A DNA stretch of 64,000 nucleotides from Sipunculus nudus (lineage: Eukaryota; Annelida; Sipuncula; Golfingiida; Sipunculidae). A model generated the notes under the pieces. The model worked only from the letters and a program-made list of their open reading frames with translations, was not told the DNA's origin and searched no databases. Of the stretch, positions 13,692 to 26,944 are shown piece by piece. The first letter of the stretch is position 1, and every line of letters starts with the position of its first letter. A program made the position numbers and the translations under genes. Location: contig CM049322.1 in NCBI GenBank assembly GCA_026874595.1, forward strand, positions 25,953,400 through 26,017,399, given 5' to 3'.

Positions 13692-16600
13692 CTGAACAAC
13701 TATTGTATTGATCACCATGATTCTTTGTATGGATATTGATCATGGGATGTTTCATCAGTTTCTGCAGTCTGGTGGCGCCACCTGTATTTTTTCGATTTTT
13801 ACGAATTATTTTCTCTATTTATGAGACCTTAAGATGGGGTCATCTGTTAACAGGGCACAAATCGTAACGCCTGGTCCTAGAATCTTCTCTCTTGACATGC
13901 AGGGAGGCCCATTAAAAGTCTCCTTAGAAACTTAGAAAAAGGTCTCTGTTACCCATTTTCTTCGAACTATGGGGCTCCCAAGTACCCCCCAGAATGATGG
14001 AAAATTTGATACAAAAGCTCAAGTATCTGAAAAACTATTGCAATGATCACCATAATTCTTTGCACGGATATTGATCTTGGAATGTTTCATCAGTTTCTGC
14101 AGTCTGATGGCGCCACTGGTATTTTTTGCGATTTTTACAAATTTTACAGGGCACAAATCGTAATGCCTAGACCTAGAATCTTCTGTCTTGACATGCAGAG
14201 GAGCCCATTAAAAAAAGTTTCCTTGAAACCTCAAATTAGGTCTCTGTTACCCATATTCTTCGAGCTATTGGGCTCAGAAGTACCCCCCAGAATAATGGAA
14301 AATTTGATACAAAAGCTCAAGTATCTGAACAACTAATGCATTGATCACCATGATTCTTAGCATTGATATTGATCATGGGCTGTTTCATCAGTTTCTGCAG
14401 TCTGGTGGCGCCATCTGTATTTTTTTCAATTTTTAGCTCAGCTGACTGAAAGTCATCTGAGCTATAGCGATCACTCTTTGTCCTTCGTCCGTCTGTCCGT
14501 CCGTTAACCAGGCACAAATCCTAACCACTGGACCTAGAACCTTGTAACTTGGCATTCTGAGAGGTCCATGAAAAATCTCCTTGGAAACCAGAAATTAGGT
14601 CTCTGTTACCCATATCCTTCGAGCTATGGGGCCCCAAAGTACCCCCCAGAAAAGTAAAAAATTTCATACAAAAACTTCAATATCTCATTAACTACATCAC
14701 TGATGGTCATGATTTTTTGCATACATATTGATCATGAGATGTTCCATCAGTTCCTGCAGACTGGTGGTGCCACCTTATTTTTTTATTCTTTTACAAATTT
14801 TTTTCTCTATTTTTGAGACCTTTAAAAATACAGACACAATTTTGCCCTGTTGGTTAATATGTTTGATGCTTCAGTTGAATGGGTATATACTACCATTCAG
14901 ATGAAAAAATTTCCTTTTGCGAATCTCTTCCCAGTCAGCTGAGCGTCATGACCCATGGGTCACTTGTATAAGAATAGATAGGGTAAATGCAGTTTTATAA
15001 AAACATTGTAGCCAATTGAAAAAGGCTTTCTGTATTTGAAAACAGATTTGACAACATGATGAGTTTCAGCTGCCAAGTCAAGAGGTCACTCAGTACAAAC
15101 AGGTGGGGTCCAGACATCACCATGGCAACTGACTTGGCGGGGGGGGGGGGGGGGGGGGTCTAGACAATGTGTCTAGACGTCTAGACGCAGCGTTTAGACA
15201 TCTAGACACAATGTTTGGATGCAGAATTTCCAGTTTATTGGAACTATATCTTTCAACTGTTTGAAAAAACTTTGTTTGCATTTTACGCAAATTGGGTTTA
15301 TCATCAGGTCACATATGAACTGCTGCGCCCTCATTTTTGGTTGACCTCTGAACTTTCCTCGCTGCCCAGCATCCATTTGTGCGTTTGTTTCCACACAAAA
15401 ACCCTCATATCTTGGGAACCGTTTGACCAATCAGGCTAAAAATTTTGCACATATGTAGCCCTTTGATAGCTTTATAACAAACACTAAAATTGGTGGCGCC
15501 ACCTGCAACCATTTTTGGATAGCGTCCATCTGTTCATCTGCCTTGGGATAATCACTCATATCTCATATCACTCATATCTCAGCAGTGGTTTGACTTATCC
15601 ACCTGAAATTTTGCAGGTTTATACATCCTAGACAGCTTTCTCGATTTTATGACAGGTGGCGCCACCTACATTCACGTTTACTCTGCAGACATCCAAGCTC
15701 ATATTTCGGGAACCATTTGACTGATTGGGCCAAAATTTTGCTTCTGTATAGATCTCACAGAGCTCTTCATCATAAGCAAAACTGGTGGGGCCACCTGCAA
15801 CCATTTATGCACAGCGTCCATCTGTTCATCTGCCTTGGGATAAAATCACTTATATCTCAGCAGTGGTTTGACTTATCCACCTGAAATTTTGCAGGTTTAT
15901 ACATCCTGGACAGCTTTCTTGACTTATGACAGGTGGCGCCACCTACATACACATTTACTCTGCAGACATCCAAGCTCATATCTTGGGTTCCGTTTGACCT
16001 ATTGGGCCAAAATTTTGCATGTGTATAGATCTCACACAGCTCTTCATCATAGGCAAATCTGGTGGCGCCACCTGCAACCATTTTTGCACAGCGTCCATCT
16101 GTTCATCTGCCTTGGGATATTTTTACTCATATCTCAGCAGTGGTTTGACTTTTCCACCTGAAAATTTGCAGGTTTATACATCCTGGACAGCTTTCTCGAT
16201 TTTATGACAGGTGGCGCCACCTACATTCTAGTTTGCGCTGCAGACATCCAAGCTCATATCTCAGGAACTGTTTGACCAGTAGGGCCAAAATGTTGCATGT
16301 GTATAGATCTCTTATAGCTCTTTATCATACACAAAACTGGAGGGGCCACCTGCAACCATTTTTGCACAGCGTCTGCCTGTTTGTTTGCCGTGGGCTAAAA
16401 TCACTTATATCTTGGCAGTGGTTTGACATATCTGCCTAAAATTTTGCAAGTCATACATCTTGGACAGCTTTCTGGTTTTTGTGGCAGGTGGTGCCACCTA
16501 CATTTATGTTTACACTGCAGACATCCAGGCTAATAACTCAGGACTGGTTTGCTGTATCCTTCTGAAATTATGCATGTGTATAGATCTCACATAGCTCTTT

Positions 16601-16740
16601 ATCATACATAAAATTGGAGGCGCCACCTGCAACCATTTTTGCACAGCATCCGTCTGTTTGTCTGCCGTGGGCTAAAATTACTCATATGTGGTTTGACTTA
16701 TCTGCCTAAAATTTTGCATATGTATACAACTTGGATTTTT
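13692..16740 (+). repeat. A1 3' part and C monomers, triplication copy 3
   Basis: The order is the same as in copy 2: A1 monomers, a second A1 head near 14431, A1 tail ending near 14967, a 20-G tract and GTCTAGAC cluster near 15138-15185, then C sub-monomers with GGTGGCGCCACC at 15492, 15655, 15932, 16061 and 16210. No gene is seen. Confidence 0.8.
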
Positions 16741-18224
16741 AGCTTAGCTGACTCTAAGTCATCTGAGCTATAGTCGTGGTCCATTGTCTTTCCGTCTGCT
16801 TGTCATTCTATCCTTAGATGTGGCATGTTTTGAAACCGTAAGACCTTGGAATCCAGATCAGCGTAATGTTAGATGTCCCCAAGATCTCCTACCAAGCCAA
16901 AAACTGGGTCTTTGAGGCTTCCTTCATTTGAGAAATTAAGGAAAATCTCAATTTTTTATTAAAAACAAATTTTCACACTCTTTAGGACTACCTAATATCA
17001 AAACCACTCATCTGTTTTTCCTCATATTTACCTTCAATATTCCTCTATTTAGTTCCTATGTACATGCCAGAAATTAATTCTGTAATATATAATTTTAAAA
17101 AGTTATGGGCCCAAACATATCGGACTTTGTAAAAAATCAGGAAAAATATTTGGTCACTTAACACAAAAAAATGTTAAAGCTAGGGACTTTTTTTCAGTAA
17201 TATAACTTTAATTAATCCAAATTTAATTGTATACCAAAAATTAGATCAAAATCTTTTAAATTTGTTAAAATATTAGCAAAAATATAAAATTGGTACCTTA
17301 AATTTTGCCCAAATTTGACCATGGCACATTTTTGTTTTCTCTTAAGTATATTTTATTTATTTTTCACAGCCGGGATACATGTGGATTCAATCTGTTGAAT
17401 TCTGAAATTTGAAAGGAAAAGCTTAAAAATTATTCTAATTATTAAAGTTTTTCCGATGCTCTAATGTATTTGCATTTTGTATATCCAAGACCCCACTCTT
17501 GCTCACTACAGCCTTGCCTTGGTAACCTTTTTAGCGATGCAGCACGGGCAGAACACCCCTGCTGTAAAAAAACATAACCTTATTCTCATGGGCCCTACCC
17601 TAACATCCCTCCCCAGTTCACCCCCCCCCCCTCCATCACCACCACCATCACCATTTATATTGCAATACATGGTTTGTTATTGTCAACTGTATTTCTTTAA
17701 ATGTAAAGCTGTTTTTGATCCAATGTGCACAACTTTTTATGCCCCCGCCACAAAGTGGCCGGGGCATACAGTTTTACCCATGTCCGTCCTTCCGTCCTTC
17801 CAAAATCAAACATTTGTACGGACTTTTTTTCACAATGCCTGCAGATATTGGCTTAATTTTTGGTGTGTAGCCAGATTAATGACCAGTTTCAGATCGAGTT
17901 TGTGTTTCGTCCCGGTTAACCCACTTTTGACCGTTTTATGGCTCCTAAACTTAGAAAATTTCATGAAAAATAGAAATTTTCATGACAAATACACATGTAC
18001 AGACTTTTTTTCGCAACGCCCTGCAGATATTGGACTGATTTTTGGTGTGTGGGCAGATAATGATCAGTTACAGATCTAGTTAACGTTTCGCCCCGATTGA
18101 CCTACTTTTGACCGTTTTACGGCTCCTGAACATCGAAAATTTCATGAAAAATAGAAATTTTCATGACAAATACACATGTACGAACTTTTTTTTAGCAATG
18201 CCTGCATATATTGGCCTGATTTTT

Positions 18225-20870
18225 AGCTCAGCTTACTTTCAGTCATGCTGAGCTATAGCGATCACTCTTTGTCCGTCGTCCGTCTGTCCGTCCGTCTGTC
18301 CGTCCGTCTGTCCGTTAACCTGGCACAAATCGTAACCCCTGGACTTAGAATCTTGTAACTTTACATTCTGAGAGGTCAATGAAAAATCTCCTTGGATACG
18401 AGAAATTAGGTCTCTGTTAGCCATATCCTTCAAGCTATTTGGCCCCAAAATACCCCTCAGAATAGTAAAAAATTTCATACAAAAACTTTAATATCTCATT
18501 AACTACATCACTGATGGTTATGATTTTTGGCATACATATTTATCATGAGATGTTCCATCAGTTCCTGCAGACTGGTGGCGCCACCTGTATTTTTAGATTT
18601 TTTACGAATTTTTTTCTCTATTTTTGAGACCTTTAAAATGTTAACAACTGTTAACACGGCACAAATCGTAAAGACTAGACCTAGAATCTTCATTCTTGAC
18701 ACAGTGAGTGACCTATAAAAAGTCTCCATGGAAACCAGAAATTAGGTCTCTGTTACCCAAATCCTTTGAGCTATGGGGCCCCAAAGTACCCCCCAGAATA
18801 GTGAAAAATTTCATACAAAAACTTCAATATCTCATTAACTACATCACTGATGGTCATGATTTTTGGCATACATATTGATCATGGGATGTTTCATCAGTTT
18901 CTGCAGACTGGTGGCGCCACCTGTATTTTTCGATTCTTTACGAATTGTTTTCTCTGTTTTTGAGGTCTTTAAAAATGTTGACATCTGTTAACAGGGCACA
19001 AATCGTTAAGACTGGACCTAGAATCTTCATTCTTGACACAGTGAGAGACCTATGAAAAGTCTCCATGGAAACCTGAAATAAGGTCTCTGTTACCCATATC
19101 ATTTGAGCTGTGGGGCGCCCAATTACCCCCCAGAATAATGGAAAATTTGATTAAAAAAAAAAAGCAACATCTCAATAACTACAATACAGATGGTCATGAT
19201 TTTTGGCATACATATTGATCAAGAGGTGTTCCATCATTTCCTGCAGACTGGTGGTGCCACCTGTATTTTTTCAAATTTTTACAATTTTTTTTTCCCTATT
19301 TATGAGACCTTTAAGGATGTAGTTATCTGTCAACAGGGTACAAATTGTAATGACTTGACCTAGAATCTTTATTCTTGTCACACAGGGAGACCCATGAAAA
19401 GTCTCCATGGACACCTGAAATTAGGTCTCTGTTACCCATATCATTTGAGCTATGGCACTCTAAAGTACAGCTCGGAATAATGGAACATTTGATACAAAAG
19501 CTGAAGTATCTGAACAACTAATGCAGAGATCACCATAATTGTTTGCATGGATATTGATCATTGAGTGTTTCATCAGTTTTTAGCTCAGCTGACTTTCAGT
19601 CATGCTGAGCTATAGTGATCACTCTTTGTCCGTCGTCCGTCTGTCCGTTAACTAGGCACAAATCGTAACCGCTGGACCTAGAATCTTCATTCTTTACACA
19701 GTGAGAGACCTATAAAAAGTCTCCATGGAAACCAGAAATTAGGTCTCTGTTACCCATATCCTTTGAGCTATGGGGCCCCAAAGTACCCCCCCCAGAATAG
19801 CATAAAAATTTCATACTAAAACTTCAATATCTCATTAACTGCATCACTGATGGTCATGATTTTTGGCATACATATTGATCATGAGATGTTTCATCAGTTT
19901 CTGCAGACTGGTGGCGTCATCTGTATTTTTCAATTTTTTACGAATTGTTTTCACAAATCGTATAGACTGGACCTAGAATCTTCATTCTTGACACATTGAG
20001 AGACCTATTATAAGTCTCCATGGAAACCTGAAATAAGGTCTCTGTTTCCCATATCCTTTTTGGGCCCCCCCCCCCCCCTGAATGATGGAAAATTTCATAC
20101 AAAAACTTCAGTATCTCATTAACTACAACACTGATGGTCATGATTTTTTACATACATATTGATCAAGAGGTGTTCCCTCAGATTCTTCAGACTGGTGGCG
20201 CCACCTGTATTTTTCATTTTTTTACGAATTGTTTTCACAAATCGTATAGACTGGACCTAGAATCTTCATTCTTGACACATTGAGAGACCTATTATAAGTC
20301 TCCATGGAAACCTGAAATAAGGTCTCTGTTTCCCATATCTTTTTTGCCCCCCCCCCCCCCCCCCGAATGATGGAAAATTTCATACAAACTACAAATTTTT
20401 TTCTCTATTTTTGAGACCTGTAAAAATCGTAACAACTGGACCTAGAATCTTCATTCTTGTCATGCAAGGAGGCCCATGAAAAGTTTCTGTGGAAACCTGA
20501 AATTAGGTCTCTGTTTCCCATATCCTTAAAGCTATAGGACTCCGAAGTATCCCTCAGAATAATGGACAATTTGATACAAATGCTGAAGTATCTGAACAAC
20601 TAATCCAGAGACCACCATGCTTCTTTGCATGGATATTGACCATTAAGTGTTTTTATTAGTTTCTGCAGACTGGTGGAGCCACCTGTATTTTTTTTTTTTA
20701 AATTTTTTTCTCTATTTTTTAGATATATTAATACAGACACAATCTCAGCCTTTTTGTTGATCTGTTTGATGCTTCAGTTGAATGGGTATATACTACCATT
20801 CAGATGATAAAATTTCCTTTTTGCGAATCTCTTCCCATTCAGCTGAGCGTCATGACCCATGGGTCACTTG
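18225..20870 (+). mobile_element. A1 element inside F
   Basis: The head begins AGCTCAGCTTACT at 18225 and the tail ends CACTTG at 20870. A second head at 19582 shows that two A1 copies are merged here, with only one tail. The monomers hold GGTGGCGCCACC at 18574, 18910 and 20194. Two poly-C tracts (near 20067 and 20347) come from expansion of the CCCCCCAG stretch of the monomer. Neighbouring F monomers (17846-17870, 18031-18050) give the empty site: gattttt before, tggtatgtg after. Confidence 0.8.
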
Positions 20871-21018
20871 TTGGTATGTGTGCAGATAATGACCAGTTAC
20901 AGATCGAGTTTGCGTTTCGTCTCAGTTGACCTACTTTTGATTGTTTTACGGCTCCTAAACATAAAAAATTTCATGAAAAATATAAATTTTCATGACATGT
21001 TCATGGAAAGCCGTTTTT

Positions 21019-24000
21019 AGCCCTCAGCTCCTAGGCTGATGGGCTATTGTCGTCACCCAAGCTGTCCGTCTGTCCGTCCGTCTGTCTGTCTGGCGTCCGT
21101 CCGTCCGGCGTCTGTTAACTTTTACCTTGTGAGCGGGATATCTCTAAAAGGATTCACCGTTGGAATTTTATTTCATCAGTGAAGATGTATATCGATAAAA
21201 TCTCAGTCAAGATCGAAGGTGGGTGACCTTAACCCATTTTTCTACATCTTAGAGCTGATTATAGAAAAACACTCAGAAGCCTATGTCTCAGGAACCATTG
21301 TGTGGATTTTCACAAAACTTACTATGATCATTGGGACTGATGGTCTGTACGTGCTGCACAATTTTGGTGGTGCCACCTGCAATTTCTGATTTTTTAGCGA
21401 ACCTGTGAGCTTATGCCATGGTGCGGCGTCGTGCGTTGTACGTCGTCTGTACGTTAACCATAGCTATCTCAAAAATGGCAGGAGCTAGCATCACCAAATT
21501 TTTTGCAAATAATCAGTTATCCAAAAAACTTTTATAGGCAAAAAGCTAAAAAAGCTTTAAAAATCTTCTTCTCCGAAACTGTCCAGCCAAATTGTCCAAT
21601 ATTTTACAGAAATGATCCCTGAAACAATCTTTCTCAAGATTTGTTCGAATGGTTCCAGTTCGGAGATTTTTGGCCGAGTTACAGGAGGTTGAACTTTGTT
21701 AACTGTGCAAAAAAGCATATTAAAATTTAAATCTCAGAAACGGCTGGAGCTATCATCACCAAATTTTATGCCAATGATGGTCACATAGGTCATATTTGAA
21801 ATTGAGGTATTGGTGGCGCCACCTGCATGGGCCTTTTTTGTACGGGGTCAACAGTGCCTGTATCACACTGAGGGCTACAAAAAACTTCTTCTCTGAAACC
21901 ATATGGCCAAAATGTTTAATATCGCACAGAAATGATCCTAGGGTAGTGCTTTCTGAAGTTTGTTCAAATGGTCTCTTTTCAGTGACTTTTGGCTAAGTTA
22001 TGGGAAGCTGAATTTAATCATATGCCATAACAGCCCATTTTAGCTCAGTGGCTACAAAGATCTTCTTCTCAAAAACCACTGGGCCAAATTTTTAAATCTT
22101 CCACATTAATTATCCTCAGATGTTGATAATTCAAGTTTGTTCAAATGGTTTTGGTTCAGTGCTTTTTGGCTGAGTTACGGGAAGCTGAACTTACCCAGTT
22201 TGCTGTATCTTCCTATATGAGTTATAAACCTGTGAAACGTTTTTCGACTGATGCCACTGAAGCCAGTTTTTAAAATATTTTACAAGAATAATCCCTACCA
22301 TAATTCTTATAATAATTGTCATTAATGGTTCCACATGAATGATTTTTGGCTGAATTATGGAGATTGAATTGAGTCATTTTACCATATATGTTAGCTGTGT
22401 TATGCTGGTACATCTAGCCTGGCACCAGTTTATCAGCATCTATTACATCATGCCACTAGACATTTAGATTTCAGGTTATCTTTAGTTAATATTGACAAGA
22501 AAGTTTTTTTAAAAACTTTTAAAAATTTTAAATTTATGATTGAAGTTATTCATCATACCAGGCAATGTTACAATCAAGGATATTCAGATCTCTGTGGCTA
22601 TATAAAGACAACTGAACGTGGATTATAAATTATTGGTATCCCTACTCAACTTAATTCAAGAATTTGCCATCAGTGAGATATATCTGTATTTTAATTTTGC
22701 ATTCAGTATGCATCTGTAATAATTTTACATATATTCCTGAAAAGTCAGCTGAAAAGCATTTTGTATTGGAAAAATAAATTTCAAAGTTATTTCAAGTAGT
22801 GACCACTTTTGTGTACAGATGGCAGCACTTGGTTTACCATTGGCAGGTTGCCAGTGCCTTGATGTTGGCCATTAGCCAAGATGATGTCAGCTCTATAAAT
22901 AATTTTGGCACAGTGCCAGGATTGGAAGAACTGCAGCCAGGTATAGGTCAAGAGTTCACTTAGTGCAGTGGCTGCATCATATTTGGTACCAAAGTTCAGC
23001 CTGAATATATTTATAGCTTTGGCAGACTGCCAACTTTGTCAGATTATGCAACAGGTCAAGAGTTCACTCAGTGCATCCAGGTACAGGTCAAAAGTTCACT
23101 CAGTCTAGCCATGTGCAGGTCAAGAGTTCACTCAGTGCAGTAGCTTGAGGCAGCAATTTGTCACAGGTCACTTGGGGGCAACTGCCTTACTCACCTAAGC
23201 CTTGTCAGCCCAGTGCATCAAACTCTTGGGAAGTTTGATATATTGGACTGATATTTTGACCTGTCTATGTGTCTTTGATGGTATATTCATAAGACATGTT
23301 GGTATTCTTATAAGACAGGTGATGCCACCTACATTGACTTTTTCTGTGTATGCATCTGCTTATTTCTACAGAGGAATTTGATACATCAGCCTAAAATTTG
23401 GCATGTTAATACATGTCAGGTAGCTTTATAGTGTACAAGGCTGGTGGCGCCACCTACAATAACTTTTGCACAGTGTATGTCCCTGATTATTTCACAGGAG
23501 GGGTTTGACATATCAGTCTGACATTGGGCAAATTTATATATCTCTTCGTTGTATATAAGACTGGTGGTGCCAGCTACAATCATTGTATCTGCCAAAACAG
23601 AGTTTTGCGGATACTATGATTTCAGTCAGACGCCGACGCTGCCGCCATCGCTGCATAGGTTTCCTGAGAACTTCTTTATAACCACTGGGCAGAATTTTTT
23701 AAAATTAGGAATTATGATTAGTCACATGTGAACTGGTGCGCCCTCATTTTTCATTGACCTCTGACCTTTCCTCTCTGCCCAGCATCCATTTGTGCATCTG
23801 TTTCCACACATAAACCCACATATCTCGGGAACCGTTTGACCAATAAGGCTAAAGATTTTGCACAAATGTAGCCCTTGGAAAGCTTTATAATATACACTAA
23901 AAATGGTGGCGCCACCTGCAACCATTTTTGCACAGCGTTCATCTGTTCATCTGCCTTGGGATAAAAACACTCATATTTCTGCATTGGTTGGACTTATCCA

Positions 24001-25787
24001 TCTGAAATTTTGCATGTGTTTACATGCTGGACAGCTTTCTAGATTTTATGACAAGTGGCGCCACCTACATTCACATTTAAGCTGCAGACATCCAATCTCA
24101 TATCTCGGGAACCGTTTGACCAGTTGGGCCAAAATTTTGCATGTGTTTAGATCTTTCATAGCTCTTTATCATACGCAAAACTGGTGGTGCCACATGCAAC
24201 CATTTTTGCACAGTGTCTATCTGTTCATTTGCCTTGGGATAAAATCACTCATATCTTGGCAGTGGTTTGACTTATCCACCTGATATTTTGCAGGTTTATT
24301 CATCCTGGACAGCTTTCTTGATTTTTTTACAGGTGGCGCCACCTACATTCAAATTTATGCTGCAGACATCCAAGCTCATATCTCAGGAACCAACAAATTT
24401 TGCATGTTTATAGATCTCACATAGCTCTTTATCATACGCAAAAGCGGTGGCACCACCTGGTATCATTTTTGCACAGCGTCCATCTGTTTATTTGCTGTGG
24501 GATATAATCACTCATAATAGGCAGTGGTTTGACATATCTGCCTAAAATTTTGCAGGTTTATACATCTTGGATAGCTTTCTGGATTTTGTGGCAGGTGGCG
24601 CCACCTACATTTATGTATACCCTGCAGACATTCATGCTTATACCTCAGGACTGGTTTGACATATCCCCCTGAAATTTTGCATATCTGTAGATCTCACATA
24701 ACACTTAATCATACACAAAATTGGTGGTGCCACCTGCCACCATTTTTGCACAGCGTCCGTCTGTTTGTCTGCCGTGGGCTAAAATCACCCATATCTCAGT
24801 ATCGTTTGACTTATCAGCCTAAAATTCTGCAGGTTTATACATCTTGGATAGCTTTCTGGATTTTTTTTTTGCAGGTGGCGCCAACTATATTTATGTATAC
24901 GCTGCACACATTCAGGCTTATATATCAGGACTGGTTTGACATATCCCCCTGAAATTTTGCATGTGTGTAGATCTCACATATCTCTTAATCATACAGAAAA
25001 TTGGTGGCGCAACCTGCCACCATTTTTGCACAGTGTCCATCTGTTTGTCTGCCGTGGGCTAAAATCACCCATATCTCTGTAGTGGTTTGACTTATTTGCC
25101 TAAAATTTTGCATGTTTATACATCTTGGACAGCTTTCTGGATTTTGTGGTTGGTGGCGCAACCTACATACACATTTCCGCTGCAGACATCCAGGCTATTA
25201 TGCAACACACCTCACTCTATTTCCCCTTGGCACTCAATCCATGCCTCACTTCACCTTTCCCACTCTGATTTTGGAGGATACACATTGTTGACTACCCATA
25301 TTCTAGTTTTTGTGTTGTGTGCACCCATGCCAGAATTGCAGCAGTGATGTTTGTTTGATTGTTTCTTGTTCTAAGTGTTTAGTACTTGCATTGTTCATAT
25401 ACATGTTACACATGTTCTTGAAAAGTAATGGTCCAGCATTGAAGCATTATACCTGGTGTAATCTCATTGCACAGGTTCGCATTAGGCCTGTAGGCCTTGT
25501 TGATCAATTTTTATCAGATTTTTCAATTTTGGCCTTGTGAGCGGGATATCTCTAAAAGGATTCACTGTTGGAATTTTATTTCATCAGTGAAGATGTATAT
25601 CAACAAAGTATTGATCAAGTGCAAAGATGGGCGACCTTGACCTATTTTTCTTTGTTTTAGAGCTGATTATACAAAAACACTCGGAAGCTTACATCTCAGG
25701 AACCATTTGGTGGATTGTTATGAAACATGGTACATATCTCTCCAATTTAAATTTATAACTGATTATCAGCTTTTGCTAATATTCTAG
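21019..25787 (+). mobile_element. B element inside F, split by C1
   Basis: The head AGCCCTCAGCTCCTAGG folds back on GCTGATGGGCT (21019-21045). GTCCGTC-type repeats follow, then monomers that start near CCTTGTGAGCGGGATATCTC (21131; again at 25534 after the C1 insertion). One monomer carries GGTGGTGCCACC at about 21365. The B sequence ends ATTCTAG at 25787 and F sequence resumes. I could not find inverted subterminal repeats, so the B ends are less secure. Confidence 0.65.
21396..25499 (+). mobile_element. C element C1, complete, inside B
   Basis: This 4.1-kb copy has both ends: CGAACCTGTG at 21398-21407 and its exact reverse complement CACAGGTTCG at 25470-25479, then AGGCCTGTAGGCCT and TG at 25499. 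The order inside is an AT-rich unique part, a block rich in AGGTCAAGAGTTCACTCAG (22930-23130), a D-like hairpin head (about 23586), C sub-monomers with GGTGGCGCCACC, then a CCTCACTCTATTTCCCC part and the tail. The same order is seen at 45116-49069 and 57547-60960. No protein-coding gene is visible. Confidence 0.85.
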
Positions 25788-26944
25788 TTTCACAATGCAA
25801 TGCTTACAGATACTGGCCTAATGTTTGGTCTGTGGGCGCATAATGACCACTTATAGATCGAGTTCGCGTTTCATCCCAGTTGACCTATTTTTGACCATAT
25901 GACAGATCCTGAACATAGAAAATTTAATGAAAGACAGAAATTTTTATGAAAAATGCACATGTATGGACTTTTTTCACAATGCCTGCAGATACTGGCCTGA
26001 TTTTTAGTGTGTTGCTTGATAATGACCGTTACACATAGAGTTTGCATTTTGCCCTCGTTGACCTACTTTTGACCATACGACACCTCCTGAACTTAAAAAA
26101 TTTTACAAAATTTAACAAATGTTTCTGATTTTCCCCAGGCGGGGGCATTCGTGTCGTTCCAACACATCTAGTCTTGAAATATTAATTCAAGAAGTAATCC
26201 AAGAGATGCCACGTTGTTCTGATGTAGCCTTTTTAAGAAATTATTTCCTTTTAAATAATTAAAAACAAAATATAATTTAACTCATCAGTAGGCATAAATT
26301 GATAATTTATGAAACAAATCATCAATACATAAAGGTGCATTTTAAAATTGTGAATTCTGGAGTGTTATTTTCATATATTTATTGCTTTGCAAATTTAAAA
26401 AATATTTAAAAAAAAGAAATATATCTGTGTGCATAATGTGATGTTACCTGACTAAATTAAGTATAAATGTTGATGCAATTTAGATTTTTGAATCAATTCA
26501 AATATTCATATATATATTATATACTGTAAATTTATTGTAAAATTTATAAACTGACTTAACAAAAGAAAAATATGATCTAATGCAAATATTTGTTCATTAT
26601 TTTCCTGTCTCAGTAGAATGGAAATTAAGTTATTTGCTTTGTTTTCCATTACTCTGCCTGTTTTTAAATATTTAAAAATAATTTCATTTAAATTAAATTT
26701 TATCCTTTACGTATATGCAGAGGTGCTGTAACTCCCACCAGTCCCTGTAAGCAGCATTGAATTTAATTCCATATTCTGTATTAATATCAAAAAGTGTTGT
26801 AACTCTCCCCCCCCCCCCCCCAAGTCATTGAGCCATAGTTCCTGAGCACTGAGGATAGTATTTTTATTGCAGCTACAAAAAATCTATGGTTATGCAGTTA
26901 TAACTGTCACAATCAGCTGAGCGCCATGACCCATGGGTACCTTG

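Larger units (their letters stand above)
5374..17857 (+). repeat. Tandem triplication with ~3.9-4.4 kb units
   Basis: Three direct copies run 5374-9249, 9250-13691 and 13692-17857. Each contains the 3' part of A1, C monomers, the 5' part of an A2 element and the first ~120 bp of F. Copies differ by scattered single bases and a few block indels: copy 1 lacks about 380 bp of A1 monomer present in copies 2 and 3 and has extra C monomers. The junctions at 9249/9250 and 13691/13692 join F sequence ending GGCTTAAT to A1 sequence starting CTGAACAAC. Both parent sequences contain GCTTAA near the break. Confidence 0.85.
17739..26171 (+). mobile_element. F element, split by A1 and B
   Basis: The 5' end ATGCCCCCGCC (17739-17749) is repeated inverted near the 3' end as GGCGGGGGCAT (26138-26148), a perfect 11-bp pair. 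The element ends ACATCTAG at 26171. Its monomers of about 190-200 bp (starting near 17820, 18001 and 18181, and again after 20870 and 25787) carry the phrase ACCTACTTTTGACCGTTTTA and lack GGTGGCGCCACC. Insertions occupy 18225-20870 and 21019-25787. The empty A2 site is seen at about 27705-27760. Confidence 0.8.
16741..26944 (+). mobile_element. A2 element in C0, split by F
   Basis: The head AGCTTAGCTGACT is at 16741 and the tail CATGACCCATGGGTA followed by CCTTG ends at 26944. The F element occupies 17739-26171, so the A2 sequence itself is about 1.8 kb. Its own empty site is visible in a C monomer at 25131-25165. Left of the insertion the sequence reads ttggattttt, right of it tgtggtagatggcgcaacc; the uninterrupted monomer reads tggattttgtggttggtgg. 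No duplication is seen. Confidence 0.8.

Noticed and set aside
17477-18079. 200-residue open frame across the A2/F junction
   Set aside because: It runs through a poly-C tract, CACCAC repeats and F monomers of two different transposons and is broken in the other triplication copies.
18280-18312. GTCCGTCTGTCC microsatellite as an independent feature
   Set aside because: It sits at the same place after every A, B and F head and belongs to the elements.
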